Below, piece after piece: positions 42,273 through 52,384 of a stretch of 64,000 bases of DNA (the stretch's first letter is position 1; each line of letters opens with the position of its first letter). Origin of the DNA: CAVYPR01 sp963770505 (lineage in GTDB: Bacteria > Actinomycetota > Acidimicrobiia > Acidimicrobiales > RAAP-2); contig CAVYPR010000001.1 of NCBI GenBank assembly GCA_963770505.1, forward strand, positions 682,001-746,000. Direction: 5' to 3'. The notes under the pieces were generated by a model that was given only the letters and a program-made list of their open reading frames with translations, did not search any database and was not told the origin of the DNA. The translations under genes and the position numbers were made by a program.

Positions 42273-43448
42273 CTAGATCCCAGCTCTCTGGCAGTCGGCC
42301 GCGTAAGCACCGGCGCATAGGGAGTAGACCGGCACGAAGTTGTCCTTGACCACCGTGGCGTCCATGTTCTTGGTCGTCACCCACTCGGGGGTGAGGAGGA
42401 CCGAGGGCACCGAGACGCTCTCTTGGGTGTCGGTCGTCTTGCCGTTCACCAGCGACTTGGGAGGCGTGACATCGGCCCGCATGAACATGGCCAGCGCCAC
42501 CGCCGCCTGGGCCTCCAGGTAGATCGGCTTGTAGACCGTCCCGCACTGGTAGCCCGACAGCACGTTCTGCAGCCCCGTCAAGGTGGCGTCCTGACCGGTG
42601 GTCGGGAAGGTCTTGGGAGCGATCGACTTGCTGCGCAGGTACGTGATGATCGGTGTGGCGTTCTCATCGTTGGGGATGAGCGCGGCGTTGATTGTCGGGT
42701 GGGCGGTGTACGCCGCCTGGAACTCGGTCAGGGCCTGTGGTGGTGTCCAGGTGCCGGCCGGGTTTGTCACGTCGGACCACTTGCCCGAGGTGAAGTAGGG
42801 CTTCATGACCGCGTTGTAGCCCTGGGCGAAGAGGGTGGCGTTGTTGTCGGTCACCGCGCCGTGCATCACCACGACCTTGGGGGACGACACGTGCCATGCC
42901 GTCACGCAGCTGGCCAGTCCCTTGCCGAGCAGCGTGCCGACCCGGACGTTTGTGAAGCTCACGTAGTAGGTCCGGCTGCCGCCCAGGGTGAGGCGGTCGT
43001 AGTCGATGACACCGACCCCGTGCGCCTTGGCGTAGCTCTCGATCTGGGCGCCCACGCCCGAGTCGAGCGGGTCGACCAGGAGCACCGAGGCGCCGTTGGT
43101 GATGTCGGTCTGGGCGTCGGTCAGCTCGGTGGCGTCGCTGCCCTGGGCGTTCTGGATCTCGTACTCCGAGGTCGAGAGGCCCGCGGTCTTAAAGGCCTGG
43201 GCCAGGTCCGGCGCGTCGAACTCCACGTAGCGGGTCGAGGTCGTCGTTGTGGGGAGGAGCGCCGCCACCTTGCCGTGGCCCTTGCTCACCAACGGCTTGA
43301 GCAGCTTCATCGCCGCGTAGGTGTTGTTGAGCGAGGTGGCGGAGACCTTCACTGTCGCCGCCCCCGCGGACGAGGGCAGGGCCATCGCCGCCATCGTGGT
43401 CATGGCAGCCAGGACGGCTGCAACCGGATATAGGGGATGTCGCTTCAT
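42273..43448 (-). CDS. Sugar-binding protein of an ABC transporter (XylF/RbsB-like)
   Basis: 391 aa secreted binding protein. A signal peptide is clear at about 1-31 (basic MKRH, hydrophobic VAAVLAAMTTMAAMALPS, AGA before cleavage); there is no lipobox Cys. The Peripla_BP_1 fold shows in GSDATELTDAQTDITNGASV, LLVDPLDSGVGAQIESYA, GVGVIDYDRLTLGG (typical of xylose-type proteins) and INAALIPNDENATPIITYL. ATG 43448 follows GAGGAAAG. It is the first gene of the transporter unit, so it sets substrate choice; xylose-like sugars are plausible. Being unlipidated in a monoderm, it would need other retention. Confidence 0.88.
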   Translation of the reverse strand: MKRHPLYPVAAVLAAMTTMAAMALPSSAGAATVKVSATSLNNTYAAMKLLKPLVSKGHGKVAALLPTTTTSTRYVEFDAPDLAQAFKTAGLSTSEYEIQNAQGSDATELTDAQTDITNGASVLLVDPLDSGVGAQIESYAKAHGVGVIDYDRLTLGGSRTYYVSFTNVRVGTLLGKGLASCVTAWHVSSPKVVVMHGAVTDNNATLFAQGYNAVMKPYFTSGKWSDVTNPAGTWTPPQALTEFQAAYTAHPTINAALIPNDENATPIITYLRSKSIAPKTFPTTGQDATLTGLQNVLSGYQCGTVYKPIYLEAQAAVALAMFMRADVTPPKSLVNGKTTDTQESVSVPSVLLTPEWVTTKNMDATVVKDNFVPVYSLCAGAYAADCQRAGI

Positions 43449-43509
43449 GGGCTTTCCTCACTTCCCTCGCCCGAGGGCGATTTCGGCGGCAGCCGGTGCT
43501 GTCACACGC

Positions 43510-43521
43510 TTGCAACATATC
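43510..43521 (-). promoter_or_regulatory. Shared 12-mer GATATGTTGCAA (copy upstream of the sugar transporter)
   Basis: Minus-strand GATATGTTGCAA, the same 12-mer as at 30198-30209, lies about 62 bp upstream of the binding-protein ATG. TATGTT within it could also be a -10 box. The 318-bp gap 43449-43766 otherwise holds only the palindrome listed next and GC-rich non-coding sequence. Confidence 0.3.
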
Positions 43522-43535
43522 CTCATCAGTCGCCG

Positions 43536-43547
43536 TTTACCCGTAAA
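43536..43547 (-). promoter_or_regulatory. Operator-like palindrome TTTAC-N2-GTAAA upstream of the sugar transporter
   Basis: Five-base arms TTTAC and GTAAA flank two bases (TTTACGGGTAAA on the minus strand), 15-26 bp before the shared 12-mer. It has the form of a small repressor site, for example of LacI or ROK type, but no regulator gene is adjacent. Confidence 0.35.
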
Positions 43548-43766
43548 GAGTCGAAAGTCCCCTGCCCGGACCGGCAGATGCCCTGGTCGCCTGGGGCTGC
43601 CTACCCTGGCCGGCCGACCGTCGGCCCCCGGTCCCGGTGGCCCGGCCTTGCGGGGTGGGCCTGGTCGACGTCGCTCCCGGTCGCCGGCACCGGGTCGGCG
43701 GCACGGGCTCCCCTGGGCCCCCTTCGCCGTTGGTGCCGATGGCCGGGGACGGGCCACACTGGACGG

Positions 43767-45446
<1,680 letters not shown>

Positions 45447-45572
45447 CCCACCGGCTCGCCGGGTGCGGGCGGGCTCGCAAGGAGCGGCCGTCGGGGCGCG
45501 TCCGAGCGCGATCCGGCCGCGTGGCGGTCGGGCTCAGGCATTCGGATCCCGTGGGGCCGGTGGGACTGCGGT

Positions 45573-45593
45573 CCCCGGCGCCGGGCGCCGGGG
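45573..45593 (-). terminator. Hairpin between convergent ettA and cold-shock genes
   Basis: CCCCGGCGC (45573-45581) and GCGCCGGGG (45585-45593) form a perfect 9-bp stem with a 3-nt loop, 6 bp beyond the cold-shock gene stop. No T-run follows on either strand. It could end transcripts from both sides. The rest of 45447-45572 shows nothing coding. Confidence 0.5.
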
Positions 45594-45599
45594 GGGTGC

Positions 45600-45800
45600 T
45601 CAGATTACGCGGACGTTCTGCGCCTCTTCTCCCTTGCGACCCGGGGCCACGTCGAACTCGACCTGCTGACCCTCGGTCAGCGACCGGTAGCCGGACCCTT
45701 GGATGTTGGAGTAGTGGACGAACACGTCGTCACCCTGCTCACGCGAGATGAAGCCGAAGCCCTTCTCGGAGTTGAAAAACTTCACAGTCCCAGTTGCCAA
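45600..45800 (-). CDS. Cold-shock protein (CspA family)
   Basis: Single-stranded nucleic-acid-binding OB-fold protein of 66 aa. RNP1 is KGFGFI and RNP2 is VFVHYSNIQ; the start ATGTVKFFNSEKGFGF is typical. The first codon is TTG (45800), because the usual Met-Ala-Thr start reads Leu-Ala-Thr; the ATG 18 bp upstream is in another frame. GAGAGCGAGA lies before it and may be the ribosome-binding region, so unlike many genes here it has a 5' leader. Divergent from gcvH. Confidence 0.92.
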   Translation of the reverse strand: MATGTVKFFNSEKGFGFISREQGDDVFVHYSNIQGSGYRSLTEGQQVEFDVAPGRKGEEAQNVRVI

Positions 45801-46006
45801 CGATTTCTCGCTCTCATGATCACGACCCCGGACCGTTCCGAAGCCGCCCGGACACGATACCGCCTTCCGGCCACCCCCGGCGCCGCAGGCCGTTGACGGG
45901 GTGCCCGAGGGCTGCCGGCCCAGCACCGTCGGGGAGGTCTGCGCCGCGTGTCGGGGCCGCCCGACAAGGGCCCCGCCGGGCCCCGACGCCGGCTGCCGTG
46001 TTCTTG

Positions 46007-46012
46007 TAGGGT
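46007..46012 (+). promoter_or_regulatory. Leaderless -10 box (TAGGGT) for gcvH
   Basis: TAGGGT lies 8 bp before the GTG at 46021. No glycine-riboswitch structure fits between the cold-shock gene and this box. Confidence 0.42.
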
Positions 46013-46020
46013 CCCTCCCC

Positions 46021-46401
46021 GTGATGGTCCCCGACGACCTGCGGTACTCGAGCGACCACGAGTGGGCTCGCCGCGACGGGATCACGGTGCGGGTGGGCAT
46101 CACCGACTACGCCCAGGACGCCCTCGGGGACATCGTCTTCGTCGACCTTCCGGCACTGGGAGACACCGTCGAGGCCGGCGGCGCGCTGGGCGAGGTGGAG
46201 TCGACCAAGTCCGTCTCGGAGATCTACGCGCCGGTCGCCGGCACGGTGGCCGCCGTCAACTCGGCACTGGCCGACGCGCCCGAACGGCTCAATGCCGACC
46301 CCTACGGGGAGGGGTGGATCTGCGAGCTCGAGGTGGCCGACGCCGAGGCGGTCGACTCGCTCCTCGACGCCGCCGCGTACCGGGAGCTGATCGACGGTTG
46401 A
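46021..46401 (+). CDS. gcvH: Glycine cleavage system H protein
   Basis: Lipoyl carrier of the glycine cleavage complex, 126 aa. It begins VPDDLRYSSDHEWAR, has VGITDYAQDALGDIVFVDLP, and the lipoylated Lys is K63 in VESTKSVSEIYAPV; the C-terminus WICELEVADAEAVDSLL is standard. The start is GTG 46021 by the TAGGGT box; ATG 46024 is the alternative. The other gcv genes are not nearby; gcvH instead heads the gcvH-garA-ftsR-bfn cluster conserved in actinobacteria. Confidence 0.94.
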   Translation: MMVPDDLRYSSDHEWARRDGITVRVGITDYAQDALGDIVFVDLPALGDTVEAGGALGEVESTKSVSEIYAPVAGTVAAVNSALADAPERLNADPYGEGWICELEVADAEAVDSLLDAAAYRELIDG

Positions 46402-46467
46402 CGGGGCGGCAGAGGCGGCCCGGGGGCCGTGGATGGGCGGAAGAACAGGCACGGAGGAGCGGCTACC

Positions 46468-46953
46468 GTGATGGGCGTGTTCTGCCACAACTGCGGGCAT
46501 CGCAACCCCTCGGGGGTCAACTTCTGCTCGTCATGTGGCGCCGCCCTGCCGGGCGAGTCGTCGGAGACCACCATCTCGCTGCAGCCGGTGACGGACCAGG
46601 GGGAGGCCGGTGAGGAGGACGACGCCGTCACGCTGGTCGAGGTGCCCCACGGCACCGGGGCCCTGGTCGTCAAGCGCGGGCCGAGCATCGGCTCGCGCTA
46701 CCTGCTGGAGCAGCCGGTCACCAGGGCCGGCCGCCATCCCGAGAGCGACATCTTCCTCGACGACATCACGGTCTCCCGACGTCACGCGGAGATCCGGCGT
46801 GAGGAGGACGGCAAGGTGGTGATCCGCGACGTCGGTTCCCTGAACGGCACGTACGTGAACAGGGAGCGGATCGACGAGCAGGTGCTCTCGGGGGGAGACG
46901 AGGTGCAGATCGGCAAGTTCAAGCTCGTGTACCTCGTCGCCGGGGACGAGTGA
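46468..46953 (+). CDS. garA: FHA-domain signalling protein, GarA-like, with an N-terminal zinc ribbon
   Basis: 161 aa. In mycobacteria GarA is a phospho-switch that regulates 2-oxoglutarate metabolism. Here the C-terminal FHA domain (about 78-155) has AGRHPESDIFLDDITVSRRH and DVGSLNGTYVNRERID, close to GarA. An ETT motif at residues 33-35 matches the threonine pair that Ser/Thr kinases phosphorylate in GarA. Unlike the mycobacterial protein, residues 6-23 form a four-Cys zinc ribbon (CHNC and CSSC). Gene order after gcvH and before ftsR supports the identity. GGAGGAG lies 8 bp before the GTG and 11 bp before the ATG at 46471, so either may be the start. Confidence 0.82.
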   Translation: MMGVFCHNCGHRNPSGVNFCSSCGAALPGESSETTISLQPVTDQGEAGEEDDAVTLVEVPHGTGALVVKRGPSIGSRYLLEQPVTRAGRHPESDIFLDDITVSRRHAEIRREEDGKVVIRDVGSLNGTYVNRERIDEQVLSGGDEVQIGKFKLVYLVAGDE

Positions 46954-46960
46954 CCGACCG

Positions 46961-48118
46961 GTGATCACCCGCGCCTACCTGTCCATCGGCGACGTGCTCA
47001 CGCTCCTGCGCGAGGAGTTCCCTGACGTCACCATCTCCAAGATCCGGTTCCTCGAGAGCCAGGGCTTGGTCAACCCCGAGCGCTCCCCGTCGGGGTACCG
47101 CAAGTTCTACGAGCAGGACGTGGAGCGGCTCCGCTGGGTCCTGCGCCAGCAGCGGGAGCACTTCCTGCCCTTGAAGGTCATCCGGGACCGACTGGCCCAG
47201 GAGGACGGAGCACCGGCAGAGGAGAGCGATCCGCCGGCCTCCATCGCCGCCCTGCTGCGGCCGGCGGCCGCCGGCACCGGCGCACCGCCGATGCCGACCG
47301 GCGAGCGGATCGAGCGGGAGAACGGCGTCGAGCCGGCGGCCCGGCTGGTCCACTCGCCCCCGACCGCCGACGCCGCGGTCTCGCCGTCCCCGCCCGCCGC
47401 GCCGCGGCCGCTGGCGCCCGTCCACCAGGCGACGACATCGCACCGTCACGGTGCGACCGAAGGGCGAGGTTCCGGCGACGAGGCGCGCCCCGCGCCGTTA
47501 CCGGTGCTCGACGCCGAGCCCCCCGCCCGACGGCGGGCGGAGCGGCCGAGCCAACCCCCGGCACCCACCGCCGCGCCAGCGCCTCCCGCCCCCGTGGCGC
47601 CCCCCGCCGAGCGCGCCGCCCCGGCCCCGTCGTCGGTGCCGCCACCGGCGCCGGCTCCGGTGCAGCCTCTCGCGGCGCCCGAGCCCCCCTCCTCGCCCCC
47701 GCCGTCCTCCTTGCCACCGTCGAGTCCGGGGGTGTCGGGGGCCAGCATGACCCTCGAGGAGCTCTGTGCCGCCAGCGGGCTCGGTCCCGCGGAGATCGCC
47801 TCGCTCGAGGGGTTCGGTCTGATCGAGGGGATCCCGGTCGGCGGGGTCCTCTGCTACGACGAGGAGGCGCTGGTGGTGGCCAAGCTGGTGGCCGAGTTCG
47901 GCCGGTACGGCATCGAGCCCCGCCACCTCCGCCTCTACCGAAATGCCGTCGAACGGGAGGTGGGGCTGATCGAGCAGATCGTCACCCCGCTGCTGCGCCA
48001 GCGCAATCCCGAGGCCCGACAGCGGGCGATCGACGCCTCGGGGGACCTGGCCCGGCTGGGGGAGGGGCTGCGGTCCGCCCTCCTGCGCCGGGAAATGCGT
48101 CGCCTGCTGGGCCACTGA
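46961..48118 (+). CDS. ftsR: MerR-family regulator FtsR-like, with a long Pro/Ala linker
   Basis: 385 aa. The N-terminal MerR winged helix (5-78) reads YLSIGDVLTLLREEFPDVTI then SKIRFLESQGLVNPERSPSG YRKF, as in FtsR (Rv1828), an activator of ftsZ in corynebacteria. The C-terminal domain (about 263-385; MTLEELCAASGLGPAEI, GIPVGGVLCYDEEALVVAKL) is the matching second domain. Between them is a roughly 175-residue Pro/Ala/Ser-rich low-complexity linker; familiar homologues are about 250 aa, so the linker accounts for the extra length. GTG 46961 lies 7 bp after the garA stop. Confidence 0.82.
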   Translation: MITRAYLSIGDVLTLLREEFPDVTISKIRFLESQGLVNPERSPSGYRKFYEQDVERLRWVLRQQREHFLPLKVIRDRLAQEDGAPAEESDPPASIAALLRPAAAGTGAPPMPTGERIERENGVEPAARLVHSPPTADAAVSPSPPAAPRPLAPVHQATTSHRHGATEGRGSGDEARPAPLPVLDAEPPARRRAERPSQPPAPTAAPAPPAPVAPPAERAAPAPSSVPPPAPAPVQPLAAPEPPSSPPPSSLPPSSPGVSGASMTLEELCAASGLGPAEIASLEGFGLIEGIPVGGVLCYDEEALVVAKLVAEFGRYGIEPRHLRLYRNAVEREVGLIEQIVTPLLRQRNPEARQRAIDASGDLARLGEGLRSALLRREMRRLLGH

Positions 48119-48145
48119 GGCCGACACATCCAGAGCCGACGGCGC

Positions 48146-48151
48146 TACATT
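48146..48151 (+). promoter_or_regulatory. Leaderless -10 box (TACATT) for the second bfn gene
   Basis: TACATT lies 6 bp before the ATG at 48158, in the 39-bp gap after ftsR. Confidence 0.48.
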
Positions 48152-48157
48152 TCAGAC

Positions 48158-48661
48158 ATGGTCGAAGTACGGCTGCGCGCTGTTCGGGTCGACCTCCAGT
48201 CGAACACCCCGGTCCTGCTGCTCCAAGAAACCGAGGGGGAGGGCCGCACCCTGCCCATCTTCATCGGCACCCCGGAGGCGGCGGCGATCGCCTACGCCCT
48301 GCAGGGCGTGGAGATGCCTCGGCCGATGACCCACGATCTGATCAAGGAGCTCCTGGGAGCCCTCGAGGCCGACGTCGAGCGGGTGCTGGTCACCGAGCTG
48401 CGGTCCTCGACCTACTTCGCCGAGCTGCAGCTGCGGCGAGGGGCGGACCGGACCTCGGTCTCGTGCCGGCCCTCGGACGCGGTGGCCGTGGCGGTGCGCA
48501 CCGGAAGCCCGCTGTTCGTCTCCGACGAGCTCATGGACGCCGAGGGCATCGTGCTGGCCATCGACGGGTCCGAGGACGAGGACGACGCCACCCCCGAGGA
48601 GCTGGTGGGCCAGTTCCGCCAGTTCCTCGACAGCATCAAGCCCGAAGACTTCGGCTCCTAG
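48158..48661 (+). CDS. Bifunctional nuclease-domain protein (Rv1829-type)
   Basis: 167 aa. The full BFN domain is present: VRLRAVRVDLQSNTPVLLLQ, LPIFIGTPEAAAIAYALQGV, RPMTHDLIKELLGALEADVE, YFAELQLRRG and VSCRPSDAVAVAVRTGSPLF, followed by an acidic tail. The gcvH-garA-ftsR-bfn order equals Rv1826-Rv1829, which makes this the orthologous copy; the one at 14816-15256 is the extra paralogue. The second MerR gene (Rv1830) that follows in mycobacteria is replaced here by an S9 peptidase. Confidence 0.88.
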   Translation: MVEVRLRAVRVDLQSNTPVLLLQETEGEGRTLPIFIGTPEAAAIAYALQGVEMPRPMTHDLIKELLGALEADVERVLVTELRSSTYFAELQLRRGADRTSVSCRPSDAVAVAVRTGSPLFVSDELMDAEGIVLAIDGSEDEDDATPEELVGQFRQFLDSIKPEDFGS

Positions 48662-48673
48662 CGGACCCCGTTC

Positions 48674-50665
48674 GTGGCCCCCGAAGGACCCCGGCGCCCG
48701 CAGGCGGCGCCGTTCGGCCGGTGGCCCTCGCCCCTCGACGCCCCGGCCGCCGGTGCCGGCCGTCGCTCTCGCTCGGCCCTCTCCTCCGACGGCGCCAGCC
48801 TCTACTGGCTGGAGAGCCGGCCTCAAGAGGGTGGGCGCGTGGTCGTCGTGCGCCACGCGCCGAGCGGTGACTCCGAGGAGGCCTCCCCACCGGCGGTGAG
48901 CGTGCGCTCGAAGGTGCACGAGTACGGGGGCGGCGCGTACTGCCTCGTGCCGTCTGCGGGGCCCGCCCCCGCCATCGCCTACGTCGACCAGTCGGACCAG
49001 CGGATCTGGCTGGTCCGCCCCAGCGGGCGCGCCGGGCCCGCACCGCTCACCACCGAGCCCCTCACCCCGGCGCCCCCGGCCGGCCTCCGCTGGCACCACG
49101 GCGACCTGCGGGCCACCGGCGACGGGGGCCACGTGCTGTGCGTCCGCGAGGCCCATGACGGGGCCGGGGGGGTCACCAGGACGGTGGTGGCCCTGTCGAC
49201 CCGGGCCCCTCGGGAAGCCTCCACCCTGTGCAGTGGTCGGGGCTTCTTCGCCGCCCCCCGGCCCGATCGCGCCGGGGGGCGGTTGGCCTGGCTCACCTGG
49301 GACCACCCGGACATGCCCTGGGACGCCACCGAGCTGTGGGTGGGGGAGCTGCACCGTTCGGACGACGGGGGCCTGGCCGTGGCCGAGCCTCGTCTGGTTG
49401 CCGGCGGCCGGGCGTCGGGCGCGGGGAGCGAGGGGGAGTCGGTGGGACAGCCCCTCTGGCTCGACGACGGCCGGCTGGTGTTCGTCTCGGACGCCGCGGG
49501 GTGGTGGCAGCCGTGGTGTTGGGAGCCCGGGGGGCCGGCCGTGAGACTGTGCGGGGACGAAGGGGAGTTCCACGGCCCCGACTGGGTCCTGGGCCAGGCC
49601 ACCATGGCCGAGCTGGGGGACGGGCGCCTGGCCTGCCGCCGCCGCCGGGCGGGCATCGACGAGCTGGGGACGGTGCCGACGGCCGGTGGGGCCTTTCGCG
49701 CCTTTGAGCAACCCTGTGTGTCGGTGGGCGCGGTGTGCGCCCATGACGGGGGTCTGGCCTGGCTCGGCTCCACGCCGCAGCGGCCGGCGGGGCCGTGGTG
49801 GGCGGCGTGGACCGACGGGTCGTTCAAGCATGCGGCACCGGTCGGCGACCCCGGCGCCGGCCCGCTCGAGCAGGACGACGTCTCAGTGGCCGAGCCCTTC
49901 TCGGTCACCACCGAGCGGGGGGAGCTTCCCGGCCTCTACTACCGGCCCACCCTGGCCGGCTGGCGCGGTCCCGACGGCGCCCGACCGCCGCTCGTGGTCT
50001 TCTGCCACTCGGGCCCAACCGGCTGCGCCGAGGCCGGCTTCGACCCGGTGGTCCAGTACTTCACCAGCCACGGCTTCGCCGTGGCCGCCGTGGACTACGC
50101 GGGGAGCACCGGCTACGGCCGCGCCTACCGACGCCGCCTGTGGGGCGCCTGGGGCCTGGCCGATGCCGACGACTGCGCCGAGGCCGCCCTGGCCCTCGCC
50201 GAGAGGGGGTTGGCCGACCGCCAGCGGATGGCCGTGCGGGGGAGCAGCGCCGGGGGGTTCACCGCCCTGTGCGCGCTGGCCCGCTCAAGGGCCTTCGCCG
50301 TCGCGGTGTCGTGGTACGGGGTGACCGACCTGGCGGCCCTGGCCGCCTCCACCCACGACTTCGAGGCCCACTACAACGACCGCCTGGTCGGTCCGTTGCC
50401 CGAGGCGGCCGAGGAGTACCGCCGCCGGTCACCGGTCAACCTGGTCGAGGAGATGGAGGGGTCGGTCCTGATCCTCCAGGGGCTCGACGACCCGGTGGTG
50501 CCCCCCGACCAGGCCACCGCCATGGTGGACGCGCTGCGCCGGCGGGGGCTGCGGGTCGACTATCTCTCCTTCGAGGGCGAGTCCCACGGCTTCCGGCGGG
50601 CCGAGACCATGGCCACCGGCCTCGCCACCGAGCTCGCCTTCTACCAGGAGCTCCTCTGCTCGTGA
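48674..50665 (+). CDS. S9-family prolyl oligopeptidase-like serine peptidase
   Basis: 663 aa, cytoplasmic (no signal peptide). The N-terminal beta-propeller (about 1-395) contains SKVHEYGGGAYCL and repeated W/D-rich blades; the alpha/beta-hydrolase domain (about 410-663) has VVFCHSGPTGCAEAGFDP, DYAGSTGYGRAYRRRLWGAW, nucleophile S525 in RGSSAGGFTAL, Asp in LQGLDDPVVPP and His in ESHGFRRAE. This is the dipeptidyl- or acylaminoacyl-peptidase branch. GTG start 12 bp after the bfn stop; probably co-transcribed with it. Confidence 0.9.
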   Translation: MAPEGPRRPQAAPFGRWPSPLDAPAAGAGRRSRSALSSDGASLYWLESRPQEGGRVVVVRHAPSGDSEEASPPAVSVRSKVHEYGGGAYCLVPSAGPAPAIAYVDQSDQRIWLVRPSGRAGPAPLTTEPLTPAPPAGLRWHHGDLRATGDGGHVLCVREAHDGAGGVTRTVVALSTRAPREASTLCSGRGFFAAPRPDRAGGRLAWLTWDHPDMPWDATELWVGELHRSDDGGLAVAEPRLVAGGRASGAGSEGESVGQPLWLDDGRLVFVSDAAGWWQPWCWEPGGPAVRLCGDEGEFHGPDWVLGQATMAELGDGRLACRRRRAGIDELGTVPTAGGAFRAFEQPCVSVGAVCAHDGGLAWLGSTPQRPAGPWWAAWTDGSFKHAAPVGDPGAGPLEQDDVSVAEPFSVTTERGELPGLYYRPTLAGWRGPDGARPPLVVFCHSGPTGCAEAGFDPVVQYFTSHGFAVAAVDYAGSTGYGRAYRRRLWGAWGLADADDCAEAALALAERGLADRQRMAVRGSSAGGFTALCALARSRAFAVAVSWYGVTDLAALAASTHDFEAHYNDRLVGPLPEAAEEYRRRSPVNLVEEMEGSVLILQGLDDPVVPPDQATAMVDALRRRGLRVDYLSFEGESHGFRRAETMATGLATELAFYQELLCS

Positions 50666-50770
50666 CCGCCAAGGGACCGCCGCCGGCGTCCCGGTGGCTG
50701 GTAAGGTCGATGGGCACAGCCAGCGGCGCGCGTCGCCATGCCCCCCCGGGGCGCCCGCGGGAGGTTCCAC

Positions 50771-52090
50771 GTGGTTGACATCCGATCCCGGGCGACGGCC
50801 CAGCTGCCCAGGTGGGGGCCGTTGGGCGGCGACGCCTTCCTCTACCTCGCCTCGGCGCTCTTCGCCGGGGCGACGGCGCTCTTCTCGGGCATCGCCCTCT
50901 ACCGCGTCTGGGGGGAGATGGCCGCCGGGCCGTACCTCGCCGCCGCCGCCGTCGCCACGGTGTTCGCCCTGCGCCGCCGTCGACGGGCGGATGCCGCCGA
51001 CGGGGCCGGCACCCCCAGGCGCACCGGCGTCCGGCTGGCCCTCATCGGCTTCCTCCTCCTCACCGCCACCCTGGCCCCGCTCGCCCTCGAGGTGAGCCTG
51101 CGGGGCGACGGCAGCGCCGCCCAGCACGAGCAGCCCGAGGTGCTGGTCATCGAGCAGGCCGGGGCCCGCGTCGCCCACGGCCAGGACCCCTACCACGCCG
51201 TCGTCGAGCACGGGCGGGTGGTCTCGGCCGTCCCCGGCGAGCCCACCTACGAGTCGTTCTTCCCGTACCTGCCGCTCATGGCGGTCTTCGGCCTGCCGGC
51301 CAGTGCCAAGCACCCCATCGGGTTGAGCGACGCCCGCGTCCTGTTCAGCGTGGTGACCCTCCTGGTGGTGGCGGTGGCGCTCCTGCTCTGCCGGGGGCCG
51401 CGGGAGGGGAAGCTGCGCACCCTGCAGTTCCTGGCCATCCTGCCCACGGCCGCCCTGCCGCTGGCCACCGGCGGTGACGACATGCCGGTCGTGGCCTTCC
51501 TGCTGCTGGCCATGGTGCTGGCCCAGCGGCGGCGACCCGGCTGGAGCGGGCTGGTGCTCGGCGTGGTGTCGGCCATGAAGTTCACCGCCTGGCCGCTGGC
51601 CGCCCTCGCCCTGTTCGCCGCCCGTGACCGCCACGGCCGCCGCGCCCCCGGCCGCATGGCCCTGGGCATGGCCGTGGTGGTCGTCCCGGCGGTCGTCCCC
51701 TTCGTCCTGCAGAACCCGCACGCCTTCGTGGCCAACGTCTTCCTCTTCCCGATCGGCCTGGCCGGGGTCGCCTCGCCGGCGGCCAGCCCCCTCCCCGGCC
51801 ACCTCTTGGTGTCGGCCTTCCCGAGCCTGCACCGCGTCCTGCCCCTGACCGTGGCCGCGGTGGGCGGCGTGGTCCTCGTCCGCCACCTGTTCCGCCACCC
51901 GCCCACCACGGCGGCCGAGGCCTCGACCCTCGCCGCCTGGATCATGCTGGTGGCCATCGTTTTCGCCCCGGCCACGCGGGTGGGGTACCTGCTCTACCCG
52001 ATCGACTTCTTCGTGTGGGCGCAGATGCTCAAGGCCGCCGACCGCCGCGAGGTGGCGCTCGAGCCCGCCCCCCGGGTCCTGGTTTCGTGA
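50771..52090 (+). CDS. GT87-like integral membrane glycosyltransferase (DUF2029 type)
   Basis: 439 aa with about ten membrane helices. An aspartate-containing first loop (GQDPYHAVVEHGRVV, then YESFFPYLPLMAVFGLPAS), the MKFTAWPLAALALFAARD region and the final GYLLYPIDFFVWAQML match polyprenol-phosphate-mannose-dependent GT-C enzymes such as PimE-related proteins. It could use the product of the 21664-22428 enzyme for envelope glycans; that link is inference. The GTG at 50771 is preceded by GGGAGG at 6 bp; an ATG 33 bp upstream is the alternative. Confidence 0.72.
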   Translation: MVDIRSRATAQLPRWGPLGGDAFLYLASALFAGATALFSGIALYRVWGEMAAGPYLAAAAVATVFALRRRRRADAADGAGTPRRTGVRLALIGFLLLTATLAPLALEVSLRGDGSAAQHEQPEVLVIEQAGARVAHGQDPYHAVVEHGRVVSAVPGEPTYESFFPYLPLMAVFGLPASAKHPIGLSDARVLFSVVTLLVVAVALLLCRGPREGKLRTLQFLAILPTAALPLATGGDDMPVVAFLLLAMVLAQRRRPGWSGLVLGVVSAMKFTAWPLAALALFAARDRHGRRAPGRMALGMAVVVVPAVVPFVLQNPHAFVANVFLFPIGLAGVASPAASPLPGHLLVSAFPSLHRVLPLTVAAVGGVVLVRHLFRHPPTTAAEASTLAAWIMLVAIVFAPATRVGYLLYPIDFFVWAQMLKAADRREVALEPAPRVLVS

Positions 52091-52384
52091 CCCACGGGCC
52101 GGTGGCCACAGGGTCACGCGGCCATCGGAACGACGTCCCCTGCCGAAGTGGCCACGGTCGCCTGGACACGGCCGACGGTGGCCCGACCCACCAGTGGCCC
52201 CAGTGGCGTGCCGCGCGCATGGCACCACGCGCCACGAACCCGGCCGATGCGACGCGCCACGTCAGCGTCTGGTGGTGAGCGGACCAATCTCGCGGCTCGC
52301 AGGTGCGTGCGCTGAGAGCACGGTGCAGGGCAGCGCCGGTCGGCGGAGAGCGCGAGGTGGAGCCTTAGGAACGGGATCGCCCAG

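Noticed and set aside
45801..46020. Glycine riboswitch before gcvH
   Set aside because: No tandem aptamer-like structure is visible and the TAGGGT box implies transcription starting at the GTG.
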